DNA of 64,000 nt from Sporodiniella umbellata (lineage: Eukaryota > Mucoromycota > Mucoromycetes > Mucorales > Rhizopodaceae). The notes under the pieces were generated by a model. It ran no database searches and was not told the origin of the DNA. It saw nothing but the letters and a program-made list of their open reading frames with translations. Every line of letters begins with the position of its first letter. Positions within the stretch are counted from its first letter, which is position 1. This document shows positions 1 to 12,728 of the stretch, one piece after another. The stretch covers positions 35,188 through 99,187 of the forward strand of contig JAIXMR010000104.1 of the NCBI GenBank assembly GCA_025677835.1. Reading direction: 5' to 3'. Made by a program: the position numbers and the translations under genes.

Positions 1-1084
1 CTGACATTGGTCCTGTACATCTAATATAGAAACAGCATCTGTATATAGCGAAATACTAGACTTGACTACAGCTTTCTTTAGAAAACCAGTATTTAACCAA
101 TAAAGGATTTTCGATGCCAAGCAAACACGATTTGGCAAAAAATCTGGCCAATAACGCGTTTGGAAAATACAAGACAATTTGCAAAGCGATATAGAACAAA
201 AATAAACCTTACTCTGTACTTCCTTTTTGACTTGACTGTATCAAACGGATTTTCTTCATAAAAAATACAGACATAGCTAAGGAACTATAGTGACTAAGAT
301 GGCTATTTTAAGCTAATTCAAGAACTGTTTTCACAAAGACGATACAACAAACACAGTGGTTGACTTTATTTTGGTCTTTCCTGATAAAACTTCCTTTGTA
401 CTACTGCTTCAAGTTACCAAACTAAATACGGCTATGTTGCTCAATTTTCCCGACTATCCGAGCTGCTATTAGTAGTTCACTGACTCAAGTGTGGCATATA
501 CGTCTGTGAAATCTCAATGAAAAAGCGATACTAATTAAATCAAGACTTTATGTTCTGATTTATAAACCATCTACTGTTTGTCTTTTTGACCTAGATGGTT
601 CAAAGAATTTTCAGAAAAGAAGAAGGAGACGACGACTTAAAATAATATACCATGGAAGATACTAGACTCTTTAAAGCTTTAGAAAAAAGAAAATAAAGCA
701 ATATCCAAAAAAAAATTCAGAGAGCCATTCAAGTCCTGTAAGTTGCTAACTTCCTCTCAATTGTAGCCACCCCCCCCCTATCCATCTCTAAATTAACCTT
801 ACTCGAGGTTAAAAACACAACGGTCAAAGAATACAGATCGAGTCAACGATGGATCTCTTCACTCTATAAACTGAGAATTAAAAACTGGATAGTTGGCCAA
901 TGACAAGCTTGCCAGAAACTGTCAGACCCTTTGTTGGTGCCACAAGTACTACTTTCGCCCTAGAGTACGCTAGTTTATGTCACAAAACCCAGCTCTCCCC
1001 AGTTGCATTTTTCGATGTCACACTGAACCAGAAAATTGTGCATTGCTTTAGTTTTTCTCCTTGTTTTGTTTTTTTTAGAGAAAA
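1..1084. other. Intergenic, no gene seen
   Basis: AT-rich sequence with stops in all frames. The only open stretches are short and have no recognisable protein character. A run of nine C lies at about 770-778. It probably contains the promoter of the EDEM-like gene that starts at 1085. Confidence 0.6.
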
Positions 1085-3323
1085 ATGCGTCTACTAGAAT
1101 ACACTACAGTATATTTACTATTAACATGTGTATCGATAACGCTAGTATATGGATCTATGACAGAAAAAAGACGCTTAGAATTAAGGTACAAGGAAAAAAA
1201 TACAGTTTCCAGAGTTAAACAAAAACATGTATTTACCTCTAACATAATTTAGAGATCTAACTCAAGTATGTTTAAACATTATGCGTCTATATCCAATTTA
1301 CTGAAAAAACAAACAGGAAATGTTTCAGCATGGTTGGAGTAATTACATGAATAATGCATTTCCTCATGATGAGGTACTACAGTTATATAGTTAATCTATT
1401 GGCTCGGCTTAATCAAAAAACTCTTTTAGTTGAACCCCTTTGAATGCAAAGGCCGAGGAAGCGACAAAGTCAACCCTGACAATATCAACATAAACGATGT
1501 TCTTGGAGATTATTCACTCACTCTAGTTGATAACTTGGACACACTTGCAGTAATTGGGGGGATTTTTTTTTAAAAAAAAAAGACCACCACCATAGGTATT
1601 AACAAATACTCGTTCACGTAGATAATGGGGAAACCTGGGCAATTTGAAGAGGCTGTTAAGCATGTTATAGAGCATATCTCTTTTCATCAAAACAATAAGG
1701 TTCAGGTGTTTGAGCTAAATATCAGAGCCTTGGGTGGATTGGTAATTTTATATAGTATAAGGCAAATGATTTGTTGTTGCTAACTGTGTGTATGTAAAAT
1801 TCAGTTGTCAGCGCATATGTTGACTACCGACCCGATGTTCAACCACACAATACATGGTTACAACGGAGAGTTGCTTGACTTGGCAGTTGATCTGGCGAAC
1901 AGACTGATGCCAGCATTCAAGTCTACAAAAACAGGGCTTCCCTATCCACGAGTGAATTTACAGAAAGGCGTGCCTCCTACAGAAACAACCGAAACATGTA
2001 CAGCCGGTGTAGGCAGTCTTATTTTGGAATTTGGACTATTGAGCCGACTGACAGGAAATGCAACTTATGAACAAGTAGCAAAAACAGCCTTGAAGTCAAT
2101 ATGGAACATGCGATCCCACCTGAACTTGATGGGTAATGTCATTGATATACAGACAGGCAACTGGATACATACTGCATCATCTACAGGGGCAGGCATTGAC
2201 TCTGTATTTGAATACATGCTCAAAGCATATATTATGTTTGGAGAAGATGAGTACCTAAAGATGTTTGAAGAGGCCTATAGAGCTCTTATGATCTATGTAC
2301 GTGATGGCTCCGGATACGTCTATCGTAATGTTCATATGAGCACAGGGATTCTCATGTCCTATTGGATCGACAGCCTAAGCGCTTTCTTCCCAGGGCTTCA
2401 GGTCTTGTATGGGGATGTTCAATCCGCCATAAAGGGTCACTTGGTATTTTACAATCTATGGCGCCGGTATCGTGCTCTTCCTGAGCGTTTTGACTTTTAT
2501 CAGAAGAGTGTCAATTTGCCTAACTACCCTCTTCGACCTGAATTTATTGAGTCCACCTACTATCTGTATACCGCGACCAAGGACCCATTTTACCTAGAGG
2601 TGGGTGAGATGATTATAGAAGACCTGAATAACCGTACGCGTGTGCCTTGCGGGTTTGCTTCTATTGCAGATGTACAAAGCGGGAAGTTAGAAGATAGAAT
2701 GGAGAGTTTTATGTTGAGCGAGACATTGAAATACCTTTATCTGCTATTCGATATAGACCATCCACTCAACAGCCTTGATTCGAATACAATATTCACAACA
2801 GGTAACTTTTTGTTTAGAGAGAGCACTGCTTTAACTGCTCCTATTGTTATTTAGAGGGGCATTTACTATCTTTGCCTCGATCTTACATGAAACAGACAAA
2901 GCCAAAACTATCTAAAAAAGGGCTTTTGTCCATCCAATACAACTCTTTTGGAACTTGCTCTCGATATAATCCCAGCGGCTACGATTCGCTCTACTCTCCC
3001 AATGCCATTGACTCCACATCTGTTCTTTACCAACCCCAAGCTGATTACGCGTCCTATATCGCTGGCTATACACAAACGCCTTTGGCTACTCTATCGCATA
3101 AAGGCTACTGTAGCTCACCTTGGGCCATTACTAGAGATATGAGTTTGTCGTTCAGTTCGATTCGAAAAGCAAATAGCGTGATAGAGTTTTTGGGCGACTA
3201 CCTTGTCAAGTCTCTCAGTGGGCTTAAACTTGAATTGATGGGAGGGAAGGACGATAGATTTTTTGTGAAGAAAGGTTAGTTTTTTTTTTTTTTTTTTTTG
3301 CAATATTCCTTCATACCTATTCC

Positions 3324-3363
<40 letters not shown>

Positions 3364-4231
3364 CTTTAAATACATACAAATATATGTAACCTTCATGTAC
3401 AATGTATAAACAACTCTACAGAGCTTCTTTCCCCACCCCTCCCACCTTTACATAAACAAATGTAGATATTTGTTATAGATTTAATTTTATTTTCCTCTCT
3501 CCATTTTCAACCATATGTATTCCCTCTGTTTTGTGTTTCTTTTTGTAGTCAATTCTTTGCCCGTTAGGTAAATAAAAAAAAAGAGAGAATATTTTGTTCC
3601 ATGTCTTTGTTTTTAATTGTTTATTTTTTCTGAAAGCTATGAGCGCCTATATATAGAAATCGAGTCCCTTATTCCCCATCTGCCTGACAATCTCGATCTG
3701 ATGCAAGTTGAGGTGAAACATCCGGGCTTAACAGTTTACCGCAACGTTATGAGTGCGGACCATGAAGTCATTATACGAGGGTCCAATAGCCTTCAATGCG
3801 TAGAAATGTTGGGGCACACATCTGACTTTGGTTCTCAAACTGTTCAGCTGAACAACGTACCTATCCGTGTCTTTGGGGGCCAAGGATTTTTGGGGTGCGA
3901 TCCGTATTCAGAACAGGAAGCTATGGAAATACAAGGTACTGTCTTGCTCTTGAACATAGGCGGCTGTGGATTCTACACCAAGGCAATTCATGCCCAGCAG
4001 GCAGGTGCACTGGGTGTCATTTATTTCAACGACAGGCCTAGTCTGTTTCGACCCTCGACGCTCCAAGCTAAAAAAACTGTCAACATACCAAGCATTCTTG
4101 TCTCTCGTTCGAGCGGCTCATTGCTTTTGAAACAAAAGGCTATCCATATCGAGTCATCGCCTCTAGTAAAGAGCCCGGACTATAGAATGTTGCTTCTAGG
4201 AAAACCAGTGGATAATATCGTGATTTTCTAG
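1085..4231 (+). CDS. EDEM-like GH47 alpha-mannosidase with PA domain (ERAD)
   Basis: Homologue of ER degradation-enhancing mannosidase-like proteins (EDEM3/Mnl1 type), which act in the ER lumen and mark misfolded glycoproteins for ERAD. Modelled exons: 1085-1213, 1317-1373, 1430-1549, 1622-1741, 1805-2801, 2855-3274, 3657-4231 (about 805 aa). Exon 1 encodes a hydrophobic signal peptide starting [15 protein letters not shown]47 motifs follow in order: [88 protein letters not shown] and TTEGH. The last exon carries a protease-associated (PA) domain with the typical [20 protein letters not shown] stretch. The exon 1 donor is uncertain (GT at 1214 or 1229 both keep frame). The last intron is unusually long (382 bases) and full of simple repeats, so the PA exon junction is inferred. 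Confidence 0.88.
3275..3656 (+). repeat. Microsatellite-rich long intron of the EDEM-like gene
   Basis: The stretch between the GH47 and PA-domain exons contains T18, a (CA)n run at about 3323-3341 running straight into (TA)n at about 3341-3363, then T-rich sequence. It is read as an intron because the frame closes at 3277-3279 and the PA-domain frame resumes after an AG at 3655-3656 with matching phase. Most other introns here are under 110 bases. Confidence 0.6.
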
Positions 4232-4371
4232 AATAAACGTCACACACACACACTTACCCTCACACTCACAAACACAAATTTCCATTTTTATACGGATGCA
4301 TTTTTTCTTTTCTTTTTTCTTTGTTTTAAATTGTTTTTATTGTTCTTTATAAAATAGCATAAAGAAAAGGA

Positions 4372-4847
4372 ATGGAATACGTTGGAAAGTTAGGAAGTTT
4401 CATAACTTCTGTACACAATTTTTATAATGAAATCAATCCTGCAACGCTATCAGGAGCCATTGATATCGTAGTAGTGGAGCAACAAGATGGTGATTTGGCC
4501 TGTTCCCCATTCCATGTGCGATTCGGTAAATTGTCAGTAATGATGCCTCAGGAAAAGAAGGTAAGCGAGACACCAGCATGCTAAAGCTCATGCTGTCATA
4601 GGTCCAAATCAAGGTGAATGGAGATGTTGTACCCTATGTCATGAAAGTAGGTGAGGCAGGCGAAGCTTTTTTTGTATTTGAAACAGAGCATGAGGTTCCC
4701 GAAGAGTTCCAGACTTCACCTATCATGGAAGCAGTGCCTGAGAAAAATGAGGAAGTAAGTGAACAGCGCTTTGACTGAATGATCTCTAATATATGTCATC
4801 TTTAGGAGCCACCCTATCTTGATATTGGTGAATCCAAGGATGCACTA

Positions 4848-4878
<31 letters not shown>

Positions 4879-7410
4879 TCATATGAAATTTATAAAGCGC
4901 TTTAATCAACACATGGTTTTTGTCTTTAATTAGCCGAAAAAAGCAGTAATGAGGATCATTTTGAAGAGGAAGAGGAACGTACAACGATACCTGCAGAATT
5001 GCAATCGCCCAAAATGATTATCGAAGAGCAAATGGACAAAGTGGTGACCAAAATACATAAAGAAGAAGAGCCAGAAGTGACACCCAAGAATGATGTCTAT
5101 TTGATGAAAGATGGCTCCACATTACTCGAGCGTGTTATCCCAGAAGCAATTACCACCACAACGGTTGCCAAAGAAAGATTTATTGTCCGACCGGCTGAAG
5201 GAGATATTTACAGCACTTTCATGGATGTGATACACACATCTGTACACAAAAGAGATGACAACGAAAAGAGCGACAACGGCGGGCGGGGAGATGAGTCTAT
5301 TGTATTGGATATTGCCGGTTACAAGACAGGTGAAGACTCGGAGCCAAAGTCTGAAAATTCAAGAGAATTGCAGGAGGAGATAGCCATCCAAGAGCTATCC
5401 CGTTTGAACCTGCTGGATCATGGGCACGAAGAGAAAGGAGTCACAAGAGAAGTAACCCCAAGAGAAGTCACATTCTTGAACGAAGAAAAGAAGGAAGAGC
5501 CTGAACAGGTGAAGATCAACGAGCCAGACGAAAAGAACGACCTGGAGATGATGCCTGGGCAAACATACCGCGTCGAGCTAAGTCTGTGCGGGTTCTCGTC
5601 TTTCAGCACCAACGAAGAAGAAAACAAAGCGGCCTTTGATGCTGAAAAAATCACCTACGATAACTTTACACACAACCCAAACCTACTGAATGACAAAAGG
5701 TTGGTGTTCAGATACAACGAGAGATACTACTCTGCAGGAAAAACAGGACCCTTGTTTGCCTCCTTGTCCCTATATAAAGAAGAAACAAACGAGGAAGAGG
5801 AAAAGAAGCAAATTTCCGATAGCAGAGAATCGTATCAGTTTGGTAAAGGGTGGAGACAATGGCTCAGCCGATCCTCTGTAGACGCTGCATCAGAAGAAAA
5901 AACGAAAAAAGAGGAAAATCCTAAAAACGAAGACGAAGAACAACAGACAACCACCACCTTTACTACTACCACAACCACCACCTCTGTTGGCTGGAAGGCT
6001 GACCATACCCATCCCGAAGAACAGTCGCAGGAAGAACTGGTCCAATTTACTCAGAAAAAGGTTTACGCCAAAACCCTTCGACTGACCTCAGATCAGCTAA
6101 AAAGCCTTGGCCTGAAGAGCGGCGCCAACACAATTTCGTTTTCTGTGTCCTCAGCCTACCAAGGAACCGCTACATGTGCCGCCAAAATTTTCTATTGGAA
6201 GCATAACTACAATATAGTCATATCCGATATTGACGGAACAATCACCAAATCTGATGCACTCGGTCACGTTTTTACGATGATTGGCAAAGATTGGACTCAC
6301 AATGGCATCGCCAAGCTGTATACAGATATCTCAAATAACGGCTATCATTTTCTGTACTTGACCAGTAGAGCCATCGGCCAGGCTGACTACACTCGGGACT
6401 ATCTGAAAAAAGTTGTTCAAGAAAAGTACCAGTTGCCTGACGGTCCTGTTATCATGTCACCCGATAGACTATTTACATCGTTCCATAGAGAAGTTATCAT
6501 GCGTAAGCCTGAGGTCTTCAAGATGGCATGTTTGAAGGATATACAGCGACTGTTCGGTGGAAGAGACCCATTCTATGCTGGGTTTGGTAATCGAATTACC
6601 GACGCAAGATCTTATCGCAGCGTCAGTGTACCCTCCTCCAAAATCTTTACTATCGATCCCTATGGCGACCTCAAACTCGAGCTGTTGTGTGGATTTAAAT
6701 CTTCTTACATACACTTGAACGACCTCGTCGACCAAATGTTTCCGCCCGTCATCGCAAACGAAACCAACAACATTGTGCTCAACGAGTATAATGATCTGAA
6801 CTTTTGGAAGTCCCCCTTACCATCCAACTTTGAAATTCCCGAATTAGACGCGCCTGTAATTACTTCTCCCAAGCCAAAGCCCATCAAGCCTGACCCATCC
6901 GCACTTCCTCCCAGCAACACTCTTTCTTCGTCTACATCTACAAGCGGTAGAGGTTTGCTCAGGAGCTTTACATCATCATCTTCCACATCCAGCTCCAAAA
7001 ATACTTCTTCCAAAATGCTTTATTCCAGTAACAGTGCTCCCAATTTAAACAACGTAAAGAAAAGCCCCCAGGCATCCTCGTTAGATGCTGACGCCAACAT
7101 TTCACCGGCCCTCCTCCCATCCGCTGGCGCAAGCGCTGCTACATCTCCTATTGCGGTACCCATAGACAAAAAATCAAACACTCATGACTCAACACACAAC
7201 ACACCTACAAGTCCTAGTATAATGAACAAAATGCTTTCCAGCGTGTCGCGTACGTTCTTGTCTTCAAGTGATAGCCTTGAAAAACCAAAACCCACCGACA
7301 GTCAACCTTCTACACAAAGTGAAAACAAACCCAACCCAGAAAATGAAGAAACAACAGAAGTGGACGAACTACTAGATGACCTTGATATGGACGAAATCCC
7401 CTTTATTTAA
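4372..7410 (+). CDS. PAH1: Lipin-type phosphatidate phosphatase (Pah1/Smp2 family)
   Basis: Mg-dependent phosphatidate phosphatase that makes diacylglycerol from phosphatidic acid. It controls triacylglycerol versus phospholipid synthesis and shuttles between cytosol, ER and nucleus. Four exons: 4372-4560, 4602-4754, 4806-4851, 4934-7410 (954 aa). The N-terminal lipin domain begins MEYVGKLGSFITSVHNFY, with the conserved amphipathic start and basic/glycine segment. The C-terminal HAD-like catalytic domain has DIDGTITKSDALGH, with the DxDxT motif at residues 561-565 (6226-6240), followed by YLTSRAIGQADYTRDYL, GPVIMSPDRLF and FYAGFGNRITDARSY. The middle is acidic and Lys/Glu-rich, the last 150 residues Ser/Thr/Pro-rich and ending acidic. 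Intron 3 contains an uninterrupted A run of about 26. Confidence 0.96.
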
Positions 7411-7918
7411 TTAAATATGTCGTTTTATTATTACTGTTATGATTGTTTGCTTGTTTGTTTGTTGGTTGCTTTCCATTCCAAATAACTTTGTGAATGAAGT
7501 ACACTGTTCTTCTCTTGGATATCTAACGGTGGCCCAGAGAACCAAAAAACAGGGCCATCTTTTTGTCTTTTGTAGTTTGTATCTATCAAAACAAACTGTA
7601 AATATCTTTGTTTAACCACCCTTAATTTTTTTTTTTTTTTTTTTTTGTCTACCAATCGTAGTAGGGGACTGTGTAGAGTTTTGATTCCCTTCTGTGGAAG
7701 ACGGCGATTGTGAAGGTTGTGGTTTTAGGCTGTTTTTTGTTGATGGTTGGTCTGATGAATGAGCTGTAGGCTGCATAGTTGAATTAAGAAACGAGAAAGA
7801 AAAAGCCGGATGCTATCTTACTTTGAAATATCACATACTGCATTAAGTGTGGCTTACCTTTTTTTTTTAAAAAAAAAAAACAGAATTATTTTTTCTTTCC
7901 TTCTGTGACAAGCTTGAT
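7411..7918. other. Intergenic between lipin and the EIF1AD-like gene
   Basis: The 3' flank of lipin, a T18 run near 7627-7646, and a T10A12 palindrome at 7859-7880 followed directly by CAG. No coding potential was recognised. Confidence 0.55.
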
Positions 7919-8414
7919 ATGGGGAAGAAACAAACCATCAGAAATCAGATAGATCAGGACATTGAAATCAGTGAAAATCAAAGATATGCAAGAACTTTAG
8001 GACCTAGAGGAAATCACCAACACGAAGTTGAGTTTGCCGATAGTACGAAAACACTTGTGACACTTCCACCTCGCTTCCGCAACCTTGTTTGGATCAAAAG
8101 AGGATATTTTGTTGTGGTGGATGCCACCACAGGTACTGTTTCTGAAAAAGTAGGTGGGGAAATAGCACATGTTCTCTATCCTAAAGACATCAAACATCTT
8201 AAAGCAGCTGGGAAATGGTAAGTAGCACTCTGTTTAGTCGCTGGGTATTTATAATGTCCATAGGCCCGCTGAATTTGACGATAAAAAATCAGAAAACAAA
8301 TTAGAGCATAGTGATGAAGAAGAAGAGGAAGAAGACGATGACGACGATTTATTCAAAAACAACAATAGACCAGTACTGTCTGAAACAGAATCAAGTGATA
8401 GCGAAGAAGATTAA
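7919..8414 (+). CDS. EIF1AD-like S1/eIF1A-fold RNA-binding protein
   Basis: Probable orthologue of EIF1AD (Obelix), a small S1/IF1-fold protein related to translation initiation factor eIF1A. The human protein has been linked to nuclear and late 40S ribosome functions. Two exons: 7919-8217 and 8264-8414 (149 aa). The OB-fold region runs from about residue 20 to 95 and includes NQRYARTLGPRGNHQHEV, TLVTLPPRFRNLVWIKRG and GEIAHVLYPKDIKHL. After residue 105 the tail is very acidic (Glu/Asp runs), as in EIF1AD. Splicing restores WPAEF across the junction. It lacks the N-terminal layout of canonical eIF1A, which argues against that assignment. Confidence 0.85.
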
Positions 8415-8720
8415 AGCTTGTAGACATAGACAGGAAACAGAATACCAACGCAATTGTACAAATCCCGCAAAAAAAAAAAAAGAACCTTTGGCTGTTTTGC
8501 CGTCTCTCCTTTAAATATCATCACAATCAAAATAAAAGGAACAGCACCTTGAATATCAAAGAAGAATATCGCAATTTAAAATTAAAATAACCGCGTTTTT
8601 TTTTTTTTTTTTTTTTTTTGGACTTTCTTTGTTTACGGCAATGTCAACTATGTAACATACACTCAAATCCTTTTTTAAAAACCCCTAATTTGTAATCAAC
8701 TTTTTTTTTTTTTTACCTAA
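8415..8720. other. Intergenic, homopolymer-rich
   Basis: Short gap with A13 near 8469-8481, T22 near 8597-8620 and T14 just before the POLD2 start. No gene was seen; it presumably holds the terminator and promoter of the flanking genes. Confidence 0.5.
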
Positions 8721-10306
8721 ATGACCATTAGACCAGACCAAGATCAGCTTGAACGAGCTAGCTCTCAGTACGATCCACTTAAAGAATTAAATGATCAATT
8801 TAGTGCAGAGGATAAAGGGTACACAAATCAATATGCAAGCATATATTACCTTCGACTCAACAAGTTGCGTGAATCAGTAATCGAAGAAGCTAAGAAAAGG
8901 TGGATTGATTTGCCTGGTATAACAAAAGAGCCGATTGCACCCTCACTCAATTGCTCATTCCGTTATAGAGATCCCTTGCTATGTTTCTCGAGTATTAGAT
9001 ACGCAACCTAACGAACTATGTTATATGGTTGGCACTGTCTATTTGCAAATGCCTAAAAAGCCTTATGTCATGGATGATTTAGAAGACGATGTACATATCT
9101 AACCGAACGTAAATTGACTGTATATTTAACCTAATTCACAGGATGCCATTGTCAATCCCGTTACGCCTGAAAAGTATAGAAGCGATGACGATGTAATTTC
9201 ATTAGAAGATGAATCTGGACGTGTGGAGATTTTGGGAAAATGTCTATCAAAACAGTTTTTGGTTACTGGTATGATCGTTGGTATTCTTGGAAAAGAAACT
9301 GCGTCTGGCGCGTTTGAAGTGGTTGACATTTGTTTGCCTGGTGTAGCAAAACAACAGCCATTATCGAATATGGAAGGTACCATTTTAGTTAAAAATAGGG
9401 ATTTTTTGTATCTTACTTTATTTACCACTTAGTTTCTGAAGAGCCGAAATACGTAGCTCTTTTATCTGGTTTGAGTATTGGAGGAGATCCTCAACTCGAT
9501 CTTAGAAGACAGTTACTATTAGAGTTTTTGACAGGAGAGTTGGACCCAGAACTAAGCCGAAATATTACACGCGTTATCTTGGCTGGCAATTCAACATCCA
9601 AACCAAAAAGCAACGAAAAAGTAAGCATCGTTTTATAAATTTATACAAAAATAATAATAATAATAATAAAACCAAACTATAGAAAAAATATGGATATGAA
9701 ACAACACAATACGATGCTAGCCAAATACTGCAGCTAGACGCATATCTAGACGAGATTTGTAGTACGATAGATGTTGACATAATGCCTGGTGCAACGGACC
9801 CTTCCCAACGCCATTTGCCGCAACCTCGCATGCCTCCTCCTATGCTCCGGAATGCTCACTCACTATCTACATTTAACAGCGTCTCTAATCCCCACTGGTG
9901 CAAAATAGACAATGTTGTGTTTTTGGGAACCTCTGGTCAAAATGTAGACGATATTTATAAATACGTAGACGGTGAAGACCGACTAAAAATGGCAGAATCA
10001 TGTATGTATTGGAGACACATAGCGCCATCAGCCCCAGATACCCTATGGTGTTATCCTTTTAAAGATAGAGATCCGTTTGTTTTAGAAGAGTGTCCCCATG
10101 TCTATTTTATTGGAAACCAACCTGAGTTCGATGATGGGCTACTTTTGGGAGCTGAGGGACAACAAATCCGCACTATTCTACTACCTTCTTTTGCTAAAAC
10201 AGGAACAGTTGCGCTACTAAATCTCTCTACATTAGAATGCAAAACTGTCAACATAGGGAACTACTGCTCTAACTTGGCTGCGGAGGATATGGATGAATCT
10301 CTGTAA
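8721..10306 (+). CDS. POL31: DNA polymerase delta small (B) subunit, POLD2/Cdc1 family
   Basis: Second subunit of replicative DNA polymerase delta; in its family it links the catalytic subunit to the other accessory subunits and contributes to lagging-strand synthesis. Five exons: 8721-8916, 8969-9090, 9142-9376, 9433-9620, 9683-10306 (454 aa). The N-terminal OB-fold region contains VLDTQPNELCYMVGTVYLQM, DDVISLEDESGRVEILG and LVTGMIVGILGKE. The calcineurin-like phosphoesterase domain, catalytically dead in this family, shows YVALLSGLSIGG, LLEFLTGEL, VDIMPGATDPSQRHLPQP, NPHWCKIDNVVFLGTSGQNV, LWCYPFKDRDPFVLEECPHV and GNQPEF. Every junction keeps phase. The length matches fungal Pol31/Cdc1. Confidence 0.96.
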
Positions 10307-10459
10307 TAGATCTCTTTGCTTATTTTTGATAGTACTATTGTTTTATAGTCATTGTTTAAAATAAAAATAAAAAAAAAATGACGGAAATTCAAAAGCATAG
10401 GCCCCGTCATAAAAACAGAAAAGAAAATATTTCGCCCCTTTCTTCTTCGATTAAGAGAA

Positions 10460-10862
10460 ATGAGTGCTCGGCTACTTTTGCAATCTAGCAGTAAGTGCAT
10501 TCGCTCTTTAGTGATCAGACAGAGACATTTTCAGACAACATGCATCAAGAAAAGTCAACAACAACAGCAGAAAAGCTTACCAGGTATAAAATTAAAAATT
10601 TACAAAAAAAAAAAATCAAAAGGCCTGGAATACTTACTGTTAGACATGAAGGACGCATGATAGACGCTTGGAGCAACACAGAAACAAAATGGCACCCTAT
10701 ACCTGTAGCTCTCGGCTTGTCTGTCATTGGTATTATTCAATATAAGCACTTGTCAGAAAAAGAAGAAACACAAAACGCAGAGAAACCTAAATATAAAGCC
10801 ACTGGGCCATGGCAAGTAAGGTTCTTTTGTTTCCTGTTTCTATTTTTTGTTGCGATTTCACT

Positions 10863-10896
<34 letters not shown>

Positions 10897-12071
10897 CATG
10901 TAGCAGCTGCTTTACCCTTGCGCTCTATGTCTCGCTTATGGGGAGCATTCAATTCTCTGACAATTCCTACTCCACTTAGACCTGCTGGATTCAAGTTGTA
11001 TAGTTGGATTTTTGGCTGTAACCTGGATGAAATGAAGAATCCCAACCTCTACGACTATCCTAATCTGTCCGCCTTCTTTTATCGTGAACTGAAAGACGGA
11101 GCACGGCCTATTGCTAAGGATGCTCCTTTGGTTTCTCCAGCCGATGGTAAAATTTTGCATTATGGTATAGTGCAGGGCAAAGATATCGAACAAATTAAGG
11201 GAATCACCTACAACTTGGATGCTCTCTTGGGAACTGGTGAACAACCAGCTTTTCCTGTAACCAATGCAGTCTTAGGAGATTCGGATCAAATTATTGTTGA
11301 CGAAAAAGAGTTTGCCAATGTGAACGGAATTGCCTATTCATTAGATGACATGTTGGCCGAAGGAACTGAACATCACTCTGTTAAGACTGAATCAGCCGTT
11401 GGCGAAGACGCTGTAGCTGAAGGGCATCAAGCAGAACCTAAAGATGAACGCGCATTAGCTAAACTAGCTAAAGTAGACTCAACCACTCACATCAAGTCTG
11501 GGAATGCACTATTCTTCTGTGTGGTTTATCTTGCACCAGGGGACTATCATCGATTTCACTCTCCTACTAACTGGGTAGTAGAAACAAGAAGGCATTTTGC
11601 TGGTAAGAGAAAAAAATGTTACGACCAAATATTATAGGGACTGTGTTAACTTTTGTTCTTATATATTAAGGTGAATTGTTTTCTGTGTCTCCCTATTTTG
11701 CTAAACTGTTGGAAAACTTATTTGTACTGAATGAAAGGGTAACGCTTTTGGGCAAATGGAAACATGGATTTTTTTCAATGATTCCAGTGGGGGCTACAAA
11801 CGTTGGTTCAATCAAGATAAACTTTGACGAAGCTTTGAAGACTAACCAAAAAGAAGACATCCCTTTGGGCACTTATACAGAAGCAACGTACAAATCAGCA
11901 AGCAAACTGTTGGGTGGTAAACCGCTACAATTTGGTGATGAGATGGGTGGATTCTATCTGGGATCAACCGTTGTGTTAGTTTTTGAAGCACCCCAGTCTT
12001 TTAAATTCAATGTTACTTCAGGACAAAAAGTAAAGATGGGTGAACCCTTAGGAAATTTTGAAAAGCAATAA
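10460..12071 (+). CDS. PSD1: Phosphatidylserine decarboxylase, mitochondrial PSD1 type
   Basis: Converts phosphatidylserine to phosphatidylethanolamine; PSD1 enzymes sit in the inner mitochondrial membrane. Recognised by [52 protein letters not shown], a [13 protein letters not shown] catalytic stretch, and the autocleavage motif LGST within [16 protein letters not shown], where self-processing creates the pyruvoyl cofactor. A membrane segment lies just upstream ([13 protein letters not shown]). Exons from the second onward: to 10815, 10894-11602, 11671-12071. The N-terminus is uncertain. From 10460 the frame is Arg/Ser-rich like a mitochondrial presequence and must be spliced into the downstream frame, by 10584-10651 or by a GT at 10491 with an AG near 10567. 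The intron before 10894 ends in (TA)n. Confidence 0.93.
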
Positions 12072-12296
12072 TAAAAAAAACACCGTATAGACAGCCATAT
12101 TCCCTCTTCTATTGACCTCCTTATTTTGGTTTCCCACTTTTGTGTATATTCACACGAATATGCACTCCCTTTGTTACAATTTTTTATCCATATTTCCTTT
12201 TTCTTTTTGTTTGTTTTCATTTCATTTCATTTTTTTTTTCTTTATCATTTTTGTCAGTGCCACTGTTTTTGTTGTCGACCGCTATCACTTACCCAA

Positions 12297-12728
12297 ATGT
12301 CTGAAGTTTATTGGTACTCAACCAACGGGTTGGTTCAAAGTCGACTCCCCAGCCGACACTTTGATAATCTAGATCATGCATTTGAGAGGCGCACACGACT
12401 TCAAATAAATGACAAGGAAATATTTGGTGCTGATATAACTGTGCTCGCTAATCCTTATCAAGGCACAATGACTGCAGGAAATCTTCATTTCGGCTTGTAT
12501 AGAAATCCTCCTGTGTGGCGTATTAGTGATGTTAGTTTAGATACTTTAACTTTTCTAGACGAAAGTATGTTTACAGACGAAGTCAGCGAAACACATAATA
12601 AAGAAGCAACAAAAACAAAGGAAGACGGTACAAAAAACGATCAAAAACGCAAAACTAAAATACTACAACGCAAGCGGCTTATGACTGAATCAGAAGAAAA
12701 TCATATTTGCTGCTGTAGAATTAGTTAA
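12297..12728 (+). CDS. Small protein of unknown function (143 aa)
   Basis: Not recognised. The reading frame is open further upstream, but the sequence there is low-complexity Phe-rich translation of T/C-rich DNA, so the ATG at 12297 (MSEVYWYSTNGLVQS) is preferred. The first 100 residues look like a small folded domain (YWYST, LPSRHFDNLDHAFERR, GADITVLANPY, PPVWRISDVSLDTLTFL). The rest is Lys/Glu/Thr-rich and ends with three cysteines (CCCRIS). The YWY...LDHAFE spacing faintly recalls WWE-type modules, which is a guess. It starts 226 bases after PSD1 on the same strand. Confidence 0.5.
   Translation: MSEVYWYSTNGLVQSRLPSRHFDNLDHAFERRTRLQINDKEIFGADITVLANPYQGTMTAGNLHFGLYRNPPVWRISDVSLDTLTFLDESMFTDEVSETHNKEATKTKEDGTKNDQKRKTKILQRKRLMTESEENHICCCRIS

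Noticed and set aside
900..1218. Two overlapping short plus frames before the EDEM gene
   Set aside because: Not protein-like. The overlapping ATG at 1085 in a third frame gives a signal peptide that fits the downstream gene.
4372..12071. Apparent cluster of phospholipid genes (lipin, PSD1) with PI4K and IP6K further on
   Set aside because: They are separated by unrelated genes and by tens of kilobases on both strands. Shared metabolism is likely coincidence.
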